Assembly: GCF_002865645.1 (NCBI RefSeq)
Contig: NW_020194519.1
Location: 312,573 to 376,572 of the forward strand
Length of the DNA: 64,000 nt
DNA from: Hyaloscypha bicolor E
Lineage: Eukaryota > Ascomycota > Leotiomycetes > Helotiales > Hyaloscyphaceae
Direction of reading: 5' to 3'
How positions within the stretch are numbered: the stretch's first letter is position 1; the number at the start of each line of letters is the position of its first letter. The notes under the pieces were generated by a model. The model was given only the letters and a program-made list of their open reading frames with translations. It was not told the origin of the DNA and made no database searches. Below are positions 8,964 through 19,200 of the stretch, one piece after another. A program made the position numbers and the translations under genes.

Positions 8964-11900
8964 GGTGTCGGTCAATTGTCGCGGGAGCTGGAGTTGGGGA
9001 TGAGGACGTTGGGAGAAGAGGAGGCTGGAATTCTCTTTTCTGTTTATGCGATCTGGCTGTAAATTAGGCGAAAGGAGCTAGCGGCCGCTCAGCCACAACC
9101 TTAACTCATCTCATCTCGAGACAACCTCAAGCTTGTCATGTTGTGATCTGTGAAATGTTGCAGGCAAGGCATGGTGTTCGACTGCGGTCGAATGCAACAG
9201 TCTGTGTGTAATCTGGTGGCATTTATTCCCTTCATACTAGAGTAGATATCTTGCAAACGCCTGCTGGCAGAAACTTTCCCGTCTCCCCTTCGATTCCGAA
9301 GTCTGGTGAAATGCAAGTTCGTTAGCATTGTTCACACGGTACAGCTCGCTGGGTCTCAACCCTTTCTCTTGAGGCAGGCCATTTCCGATAAATTCAATTA
9401 ATAAAGAAGAAATTATGAAGAGGGCCTGAGAGTTCCCTGAAGGAGTGCCTCTTAAATAGGTCGGGGAGAAGCGGCGAATATGTGTTTGACATATTTATAC
9501 CAGTTTCTATTAAGACTGCTATACCTTATTTCTTGCTACTTGCTAGCGAATAGGACCTTCTGATGGCGTGTGACCTCTTATTTAATTCGTTCTGTGTCTA
9601 CCTGTCCACTCCATATCCTCTCAACAGCCTGAACAAAGGGCCGATTGGGTCTGACACAAGTTCTTCGGACTTTGCATAAGGCTGGGCGATGTCCCCCTTC
9701 CAACGAACTGCCGGACTATATAAAGACGTTCTTACCTCCTTACGCCGAGACATGGCTGTCGGGAAACCGCTCACTAGCCTCCCGACCACCGGGAAGGGAT
9801 GTGATGCCATTGGTATGTCTGGTCTTGCATCAATCTCATGGACTGCTGATAAGGTACTCCTAGAAGAAATCTGGTACTTACGTAGGGACACATACCGCCC
9901 AGTAGAGCCGGCTCGCATCAAGTAATTCCATTCCCGTATAATGAGAGGGAAGGGCCCGGGTATCCGTCCGATGTTTGCGAATCCTCGAGGGAAATCAAGC
10001 TTGATAGGGCCTTTCCACACCAGTCTTGCCCTCACCGACGGCATCATGTTAGTTTTCTTGGCATCGGCAACCGAGCCCATCCCCAGTTATTTCACCGCGC
10101 GTCTCCCATGCCTTCGAGGCATTAATCCTCAGCCCGTGCAGCGGACTATGATAAGCTTTGCTGAGGCGTGGAACCTCCCGCTGCCAAAGGGGCGGCCGTC
10201 AATGCAAAGTTAATATATTGCCACGTGGCCCTCCGTCGAATTTAATTGTATCCGAGCGGTGCTTTCCAGGTCCTGTTGGAAATCTGTTGGTCTTACTTCT
10301 GCCGGTAGTTCTTCCTGCCCCGGAATTCCGGGACCCAGCGTATTCGGACAGCAACGCCCGCTTGGCGACACCCAACAGATCTCGCGTTTCGTATCAAATT
10401 CACAGTTGCTGTTAACAGTCTAGTGGCAGTCTCGCCCCAGCGATCATCCACGATTTGATAGCACGAACTATGATCTTTCCCTAGGGCTTGCTGTTAGTGA
10501 ATCGTAACTAATTAAAGAGGATACCTTCATGTATTGCAATGGCTCTCGTTGTTGTTCTGGGCCCACAATCCTACATTGTCTCCAGAGTTTGCATTGAACA
10601 TCCCAGTAAGATGGAGATTGGGAGCCAGTGCTTTCGGCACAACAAGTGGTCGGCTGGGGAAAATGTGTGCTGACAATCGAGTGGCGGCCAACGGTAGGAA
10701 ATCGGAATGAAGCTGCAGGACTTCGTGCATGAATACTCTTTCTTCTCAATACCTCGAGTCCACATCGGAGATTTCAATCACTGAATGGTGCTCGCTTCAG
10801 ACTTTCAGCGCGCCACCGACTCTCCACATGCGAGTTTTGATTTGTTCCCCAGAGCCTTTCTCTTCACAATATTTCGGAAGTCGAGACCACGTGGAGAGGC
10901 CTTCAATCCTGGTCTGCAAGTGCTTTCGGACGTCCACCACCACATCGGTTCCCTTCACATGGGTCTCAGTTCTGTTCATTCGTGCATTTCATCTGGAAGT
11001 TAGTACTCCATAATATTCAGTCTTGTGGTTTGAGCATTTTCGTGCATTGTAAAATGCATTGCTGGCACATCCAAACTGCCTAGGCTTGCGGTCGTCGCCA
11101 CTGGTTTGGGCGAGCATGACAATCATGGCAATTATCGAGGGAGATAGGGCACACTCTGCTACCTTGAATCTCTCTAAACAGTGGTGTACCAGGACTCATC
11201 CAGGCTGGCAATTACCTGCATCTTTTAATCATAAGTTTGATTCGAGGTGAGAAAGTACCTAGAGTTGGTGACGTGAGACTTGGAAAGAACCTGCCTTGTC
11301 TAACAGCGTGCCAACACTGCCAAGACGGGACGGAGGATAACCCCAACGGTATTGCAGGGAGCGGGTATTGAATTCAGGGACTTGGACGAGATAAAAACAG
11401 GCAGAAGAGTGGCGGCCGTTCTGTCGCCCTTGTGGAATTAGGCGCCTAAGGCCCCTATAGAGCTGAATATCGGGGTTGCCGATGTAGCTAAAGGCTTAGC
11501 TAGATAGGGCATTATTGCACCTTATTTAGAGAGTTCAGGGGATATATATACAGGCTACTTACCACGGTAGAATAGCAGTCGATTCAGTACCATTTCACAG
11601 ATTTACATTGCTACCCACGTGACCTTACGTTCAACAGCCCTGATTGTTGTTCCAGGTCATCTCAGGGGCTAAGCGATGGGCCTAGAAATGACATGGCTTT
11701 CAGGGGTATCTCGCCTATTCCAGGCTTACGGTCGCTAAAAGTATAGGTGGCAACTCGCTAAGCTCAGGGGTCATAATTGTTTACTTTAGGTCAGAGAGGG
11801 AACCTCGGCCGCCCTTGCTTTCCATCTCTCCACAACTCGGTCAAAAACCTACACATTGTCGTCTCCTTATATCATTTACTCTTCCAGTCTCCTATGTCCT

Positions 11901-12898
11901 GCTCGCTGTCATTCAGAAGTGGCAAGACGCCGAGCAGCCCAAAATCATGAGCTAAACAGTTGAGTACGTCCGGGAGAGCACCGAACTCCTCTAAACCTTT
12001 AACACTCACATTTGCAACTTTCGGGTTGGTGAATGCAGATGGTGTTCTGTCACTCGCTTTGTAATAAAGTGTAACTCTAGCCTCTTCTTCCGTTGCCGCG
12101 GCGGGATGGAAAGATATGAACATTGAGCACGGACGGGGAGCTGGAATTTAGGGGTCAACTCCATCAAATATAGACATGTTGGCCGGCACCGGGTTATATT
12201 CAGATGGGCGGAGCCATCCCGCCCAGTGGCATGTGTCTGCTCCAAGCAGTGCAAATGTTGCTGGAGTGGTTCGGACCAGCCCACACAGCTTGAGACACGT
12301 CTGGATTCATCAAGAAGAACAGTCTGTTCAAGGGAGCAGAGTTTTTCCCATAATTTTCGAAGTTATCTTATATATCATACAATTAAACATTTTGCAAATC
12401 TATCTGATTAAGATTGAAATCAGAATATGTCGACAAGTGTAACCAAAACCAGCAACCACCAACAGGTAAGAGCTACCACCTCGTCATTCCACTGTAATTG
12501 ATCTCTAAATGCCTTGAGGGAATATAAAGAATGATAGATAGTATTCCAGCAACCTCAAAACCTAGATCCCCAATGATCTTGGCTATTGGTCCCGTATACC
12601 AAGTCTGTTCATAAATGGAACTGACACTGTCAGTCTCTGCTTCAGAGCAAGTCAGAATGTTGTAAACTTACCAAGAGCCCAGGGTACAAATACGGCCAAA
12701 TTTGCAGCAATCCAATTAAAAATTCTTTAGTATTATCTCAAATCACGTCATTATATAAAGCTGGGTTAAATTTCAGGAAATAGCACCACTCATTCAAAAT
12801 AATAACATATAGGGCTCAGAGAAGCACCCGCTAAAAGTACATCAAGTTGACCAAAGTTGCATAGGAAACTTAACGGCCCCTATGGCGACTCCGAGGAT
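8964..12898. other. Gene-poor stretch of 3.9 kb
   Basis: Composition is balanced, but none of the open frames shows a recognisable domain, conserved motif or credible exon structure. The longest frame (about 10080-9598, minus, 160 codons, Arg/Pro-rich) and an overlapping plus-strand frame are not convincing. Promoter sequence of the TRAP-alpha-like gene must lie just to the right of 8963. Nothing else can be supported. Confidence 0.5.
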
Positions 12899-12902
12899 GA
12901 TC

Positions 12903-13112
12903 TGTTCACGCCCGTTCGTCAATACGAGCGGTTTACCAATCAGGCGCTACGATTGGTCAATCGGCCTTCCGATTAATCAATCATAGCTCCCATTGATCAA
13001 TAGGAAATGGAATACGATTCGCAAGCCACAGTGGGTCCCGATTGATCAATAAGGGGGCCGATTGATCAATCGAATGGCCGATTGATCAATCGGGTAATAT
13101 TGGGGTTTCGGG
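12903..13112 (+). repeat. Left terminal inverted repeat with TTGATCAA palindrome array
   Basis: About 210 bp, nearly identical to the complement of 15717-15926. It contains about six related palindromes built on ATTGATCAAT or close variants (e.g. CGATTGATCAATCG), spaced about 20-40 bp, which look like a cluster of protein-binding sites. Confidence 0.85.
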
Positions 13113-13120
13113 GCTGAGGA

Positions 13121-13307
13121 GGCTGAAACCCTTTAGTTCTCAGTATATAATAATATATCCTTAAGACTAATGGCTGAAACCCTTTAGTTCTCAGTATGTA
13201 ATAATATATCCTCAAGACTAATGGCTGAAACCCTTTAGTTCTCAGTATGTAATAATATATCCTTAAGACTAATGGCTGAAACCCTTTAGTTCTCAGTATA
13301 TAATAGG
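13121..13307 (+). repeat. 51-bp tandem repeat, about 3.6 copies
   Basis: Units start at 13121, 13172, 13223 and 13274 with GGCTGAAACCCTTTAGTTCT; units differ by single C/T or G/A changes. The array lies between the left inverted repeat and the integrase gene. Each unit includes CAGTATATAATA, so it may act as a repeated promoter-like block. Confidence 0.9.
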
Positions 13308-13469
13308 AGTAAAGACACTTCTCCAGAGCTTCTAGATATGTATAGGGCCTCTGCTCCCTTTTTACTACCTAGATACAGTTCACAGTACATAGTTTACAGT
13401 ACAAGTACCTACTTTCCAAGCATAATTACTGATTCTATATATCTCCCAATTAATTACCTTACTTCCAAT

Positions 13470-15700
13470 ATGTCTCTTTCAACCCTTCGTTCATCTCCAG
13501 CCCTACGTACACCTCGTTAACGTGTCTATGGCCGAGCAGAGCAATATTTTGATATTACTGCACCAGGAGTACGTTCCTCTGGTACTCAGTTTTTGCCCTC
13601 CCCTATTACTGAAGACCCTACTAATAATTGGTCCGCTGAAGACAAAGCTGCATGGGATCAAAGGCTTGCTAAGGGCGGTAGTAGGAAAATTCTTACTGCT
13701 AGGAAGCGTATGGATATCAGATGGTAGTTGCAAAATCCTGATACTTTACTCCCTAGTAGAATAAAAGCAGAGAAGCGCTACCAGGCTAATATTAAGCACG
13801 AATCCCAATTATACGAGCTTCAGGATAATCAGGTATATCGTAAGGAATACTACGATACCCGCCGCAATAAGATTATTCCAGCCCGGTATACCCTTTGCTA
13901 TAATAATGCCTTTGAGGTTTTGACTACTGTTTATGAGAAATTAATGCATACAGGTAAGTACCCCTTGAATTTACTAATTTTTATACTAATAACCTATATA
14001 ATAGCCTTTAATACTATATTTGAGTATATAAGACGTATTTGGCATGGCCCATCCCGTAACGACCACACTTGGATAAGTGCCCGCTGTACTCACTGCAATA
14101 AGGAAAAGGCTCAGAAGAATCCTAAGGGGATTATACCTATCCAATCTTATTATCCTGGCGAGCGTATGGTTCTGGATTTAATGGATTTTCGTATAAGTGT
14201 CCCTTAAGTCATGTGATTTACCCCTATATTCCTGTATTTCCTGCATTTCCTGCATTTCGTGCGTTTCGTGCGTTTTTAAGCTTTTCCTGCGATTTTCGCG
14301 ATTCCTGCGATTTTCGCAATTCCTGCGATTTTTGTAAATTCCGAACCTTTTTATTCACACTTTATTAATACTATAGTATTACTATTACTAATACTATTAT
14401 AGCATGATCGGGACGGAGAATATACGTGGATCTGGCAATTGAAATGCCACTTTTCTAAGTTCGTATGGATCCGTAGGCTTAAGGCTAAGACTGCGGACGA
14501 AGCTGCGGACGAGCTTATCAAATGGCTAAATGATAATGGGTATATTTCCATTTTAGCCTGTAATAATGGGGGTGAGTTTAAGGGGAAAGTAATTGAGATT
14601 TGTAAGAAGAGAGGGATAAAGATTATTTGCGGACGAGCTTATTACCCTTAATCTCAGGGCTCTATTGAAGTGGCTAATCGAATCTTCAAAAAACGACTAC
14701 GGGCCGTACGAGCGGATACTGGTATCCAATCGTGGATACAGTTACTTCCTTTAATCGCATGGGTAATTAATACCACAGCTATACCAGCTCTTCCTAAGGG
14801 AAATATACCATACGAGGTCTGGTTTGGACGAAAGCCACCTACTGATTTCCTAGACCATAAGAAGAGTGCTCGCCGCATACATACGGCCCTAGGGGCCATA
14901 GGGCCTATGGAAGGTACTACTGAGAGTAGCGCTTCTGGAGAGGATGGAGAGGATGGAGAGAATAGAGAGAATGGAGAGAATGGAGAGAATGGAGAGAATG
15001 GAGAGAATGGAGAGAATGGAGAGAATGGAGAGAATGGAGAGGATGGAGAGGATAGCTTTTTCGTGGATGAGGAAGCAGAACAGGAGGAAGTAGCTGAGGA
15101 GATGATTTTATCTGAGCTAACTAGGAGGGTTACGGAGCATATGAGAAAACAGAAGGAGAATATAGTAAAGAGAGCGAATTCCAAAGCTCTTGAATATGAT
15201 ATTCAAGAGATTGCAACCCTCCAGATCCCAAAGCAATACAGATTCGGTACGGAAATGGCTAGAATTCCAGTAAGAGTTCTGGAAAAGACTCCAAAGGTAT
15301 ATAGTTTATAAGCCTTACTTTTAATAAAAGCTAATTAAAATAGGGCTACCGCTTAGCTACTAAGTATGGCGAGCTTACTACTCTCTGGCCGTATAGTGCC
15401 CTCAATAAAATCACCTCCCAATTAACTTATCCTGATTTACCTACTACTGGTGCAACCCACAAGAGGAATAAAATCACCCTCCCTAAAGCGGTAGCAAAGG
15501 AGAATAATCGTGGTTCAATTGCATCAGTTCAGAAGGCTGGAAGAGCATCTGAGAGAGCAAAGAAGAGAGTAGCTGAGGAGCAAGCACGTGAGAATGGAGC
15601 TAGAGAAGGAGGAGAATCAGGTGATCAAGTGGAGGGGAGGGTACCAAAAAGGGCTAGGGTAGCTATAGGAGCGCCTAGACGTAGTAGGAGGCATGTATAG
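13470..15700 (+). pseudogene. Broken integrase/transposase gene of the TIR element
   Basis: One frame starts at ATG 13470 and is interrupted by TAA 13518-13520, TAG 13725-13727 and TAA 14649-14651, each explicable by a C-to-T change in a Gln or Arg codon. A 51-bp intron (13954-14004) and a 47-bp intron (15297-15343) fit in frame; the middle intron (about 14190-14402) has no good donor now. Domains in order: a basic N-terminal region; a His/Cys segment (DHTW, ARCTHCNKEKAQK) like an integrase zinc-binding domain; a DDE core with MVLDLMDF, ACNNGGEF and SQGSIEVANR. The second catalytic Asp position reads Asn (codon 14562-14564). A Glu-Asn-Gly repeat and a basic C-terminal tail follow, ending at TAG 15698. 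The core resembles integrases of Ginger and LTR elements. Confidence 0.75.
14938..15053 (+). repeat. 9-bp coding minisatellite (GGAGAGAAT)n
   Basis: Repeats of GGAGAGAATGGAGAGAAT with flanking GGAGAGGAT variants encode a Gly-Glu-Asn-Gly run within the integrase frame. Such arrays expand by slippage; the frame is kept because the unit is a multiple of three. Confidence 0.85.
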
Positions 15701-15716
15701 TAAAGCTTTTGCTATT

Positions 15717-15926
15717 CCCGAGATCTCAATATTAGCCGATTGATCAATCGGCCATTCGATTGATCAATTGGCCCCCTTATTGATCAATCGGGACCCACTG
15801 TGGCTTGCGAATCGTATTCCATTTCCTATTGATCAATGGGAGCTACGATTGATTAATCGGAAGGCCGATTGACCAATCGTAGCGCCCGATTGGTAAACCG
15901 CTCGTATTGACGAACGGGCGTGAACA
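15717..15926 (-). repeat. Right terminal inverted repeat
   Basis: Mirror copy of the left end with only scattered differences, such as GGCGCTACG against GAGCTACG-type variants and a few C/T changes near the inner border. It carries the same palindrome array and ends CGTGAACA before GATC. Confidence 0.85.
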
Positions 15927-16236
15927 GATCCCGCTAGTTATTATTACCTAAACTAACCTTGGTACCTTGTTTGCTTCGGCAATTACCTACTGGAAATCGT
16001 TTCCGATGGTGTAGAGCTCTCTGGACCATGTCCCGAGGACAGAAAAGTTAAAAATGACCATGATGAAATTTCCAAATTGGTCTCTTTGAAGTAGAAAGTC
16101 AAGGATTTAGAAGGAAAGTACTTGTAACATTCTATTATCGACCTGGTCATAACGACCCCCAAATATAATTAAAACCACACTGGAAAATATTAGAAACACG
16201 GAATCAACTACTGTATTTATCTAGGACAGCACCATT

Positions 16237-19200
16237 CTAACTTGGACCGGTGTATGGGTTGACGGCAGGAGGATTGATCAAAGCACCGAAGTACGTTTGG
16301 CTGGGCTCGGTGTTGGCATTGGAGAGATCTAGCCAGTTCTTGCTATTACCTCCGGCGTTGCCCTTGCGAGGGATGTGCTGGGCATCACACACGCTCTTGT
16401 GACTTGTGGGGATGTATGGGTTGCCTGCGACCATGACATCCGGGGCCTCGATGAAAGTTGCTGTCATGCCGGCTTCGACGTGGAATTCAGTGTGGCAATG
16501 GAAGAGCCACACACCAGGATTGTTGGCTATGAAGCGTAGCGTAACTCCTACACCGGGATACACGACAACAACATCGCGTCGCATGGGCGCAGCAGGGGTG
16601 CTGTATAGACCAGGCCACTGAGGCTCGTTGCCCGCACGGTTGATGATCTGGAACTCATGGCCGTGGAGATGGAATGGATGAGCACGGGAATCGTGGTTGT
16701 TGAGGTCGATCTCGACGACTTGCCCATACTGGAGAACTTGGGCGTTGACTTGGCCGTAGATCTGGGGATTCATTTGATATGCTGCTGGTGCTGTTAAGGC
16801 AGTAAAGAAGGTTGGGACCTGAAGAGTTAAAGTGAGTCGTGGTGATCAAGTGGCGCCACCGGTGGTTGAGCTTACCTTCTGTGGGATGTACGTCAAGCCA
16901 TTTACCGCAGCACGATTGGAGCCCCAGTCATTCTGTTCGAAATCTACCGTGAGGTAGACACTTCCCACAAGTGTCAGCCTTAATCTTGATTTGGAAATGA
17001 TCGTACTTACTAGTTCACGTTGGGCGAGTCCCACATGGGTTGTTGATCCCACGGAACAAGCTGAGTGTCATCCCATGGCTGGACATTGAGTGTGAATGGC
17101 ACTGGCAATGGCGCAGCAGAATTGTAGACCAGATAAGCCGTGCACTATTGCCATTAGTGATCTGACCAAGATGACAATCGAATGCGGACTTACAGTAGGC
17201 TGCTGGCCAGCAGGAGTGGAACTGGAATCAAACATGTCGGTAAGGAACTGGGATACGATAGCAAAGTTCTGGCAGTTGCTGGACTTGGCCGTGATTAGGA
17301 CCGTGTATCGCTGGGCGACGGCGACAAAAATCTGGCTGACTTGGTACGGCTGAGTGTACACACCATCAGCCTCAATGATGGTCATGTTGTGCTGGTCAAA
17401 CTGGAGAAACTGTCCAGCGAGGGCTCCCATATTGACAACGTGGAACATGTATGTCCTCCCTGGGGTGATGTTGAACTTGGCGTTCTGACCCTCATTGATG
17501 AGGGCAGCATCTGGAACAGGCTCTGCTCCATTGTAGTTGTTTGCCGACAAAAAGTAGTTGACCAGATAAGGCGCCTCAACGTGGTACAAGTCAGTGAGAG
17601 ACAACGTATACTCTCCATCAATGCGGCCATAGTTTGCCAGGGCTGTATTATCGCGGATAATGATAGGGCCACGGAATCCATCTGCACACAGATGTTAGAT
17701 GGCAATTAGCGAGAGATCAGGGTAGCTTACCAAGGTACTGGCCGCCAACATGAGCGTGGTACCAGTATGTGCCGGACTGCTTGAGAGTGAACTGGTATAC
17801 AAAGGCTGGCTTTTGTCAGTTATCCATAGCACATTTACAAGGTGGTGCAACTCACTCTCGCCTGGCGCTATGGGACACTGGCTAACCATAGCAGCACCGT
17901 CGTCAAAGGTGGTGTTGCCTTGGTGCAAACCGTGGAAATGCAGAGCCGTAGTTTCGTTGCCGAGGTTGTTGACGAGATTGATCTTGATGGTGTCACCAAT
18001 GTTAGCAGTGATGGCTGGGCATGGCCACTGGCCATTGATGCCGACCAAGGCGCGGGTGTAACCATCAGGGGCAGCATTGACCCATCCCACGTTCCAGTTG
18101 TATGTCCTCGTAATCGCTTTTGGGTTCGAAGTGGCCGTTGCTTTTGCGCTAGTCGTCGCGGTTGTCTTGATCGTCGAGCACGCAGTAAACACAGAGGTAG
18201 TGGATCGCGTGGATGTAATCAACGTCGTGGAGCTCGAGGAGGAAGTGGATGCAACCAACGACGTGGAGCTCGAGGAAGTGGATGTAACCAGTGTCGTGGA
18301 GCTCGAGGAAGTGGCACTGGAGGTCATGCTTGAAGTACTTGAAGCTACAGCGCTGGACGAAGAGCTGGAAGAGACAGACAAGGGGCCTGTGTTTTTGTAT
18401 AGATCAAGTCTGGGGAAACACAATTAGATCGGGGTTTCAGCACTGCCGGGAGGAATAGAGTCTAACCTAGAACCTGCACCGCAATACTCGAGTGAGTTTC
18501 CAGGACAGAGGAAACTGCAGTCAGTTGTTGGCGCCGGACCACCTCCGGGGTTGATGGTGTTGCCGCAGTAGCCTGAATATTTATCAGTTTTAGTATCAAG
18601 ACAAGGAAAGAAGATACACACATTCACGTCCATACTCGATGCCGGCGTAAGTGTATGCAGAGCATGCGTTAACACAAGCCTCGACAGTCATTGTGTCATT
18701 GTAGTAGGCAAAGTCAGACAACGCGCGAGGTCCACCATTTGTGACTTCCATAATGCATCCTTGCCAGCTGTAGTTTCCGGACTGTGCCTCATGCGCAGGC
18801 GGAGAAGGAGGGGGAATATAGACCTGGTTCTGGTACACAGATAGGCGAGCACCCGTTCCACAAATTTCTGAAGAGTTTCCGGAGCAAGGTGTGTTGCAGT
18901 CGCTCTCAGTAGCCCTCAGTGTAGGGTCTAAGGTGTAGCCACAATAGCATTCTCGCCCATACTCAGTCCCGAAGAAATCATAGTTGGCGCAGTTAGCAGC
19001 GCAAGACTCGAGGGTCATAGGATCATATGCAAACGCAGCAGAGCTCAGAGAGCGAGTAATGCCGCCGGCAAGGTCGGTGTAACATCCGATGTAATTAAAA
19101 CTGGCAATAGTTGCTGGTTCCAGCGGGTTGAGGGTCTGAGTTGGGGTTTGAGACGCACTTGTTGAGGTAGATGTACTTGTGCTAGAAAGAGTGTCGGAAG

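Larger units (their letters stand above)
12899..15930 (+). mobile_element. 3.0-kb TIR DNA transposon carrying a retroviral-type integrase (Ginger-like)
   Basis: The element runs from 12903 to 15926, begins TGTTCACG and ends CGTGAACA, and is flanked by GATC on both sides (12899-12902 and 15927-15930), a plausible 4-bp target duplication. GATC is itself palindromic, so it could also be the outer end of the inverted repeat. The ends form inverted repeats of about 210 bp. Inside are a 51-bp tandem array, then a gene for a DDE integrase with an upstream His/Cys segment. TIRs, 4-bp duplication and an integrase of retroviral type are the combination described for Ginger DNA transposons; assignment to that group is inference. 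Stop codons and a lost catalytic residue show this copy is dead. Confidence 0.75.

Noticed and set aside
9598..10080. 160-codon minus-strand open frame
   Set aside because: No recognisable domain, overlapping frames of similar quality on the plus strand, and no credible exon context.
13503..13733. Minus-strand frame inside the transposon
   Set aside because: It is opposite the integrase N-terminal region, whose frame continues through the stops with family-like sequence.
16237..18423. Separate laccase gene beginning near 18421
   Set aside because: No ATG or signal peptide is found there, and the preceding WSC exon splices in phase into this sequence.
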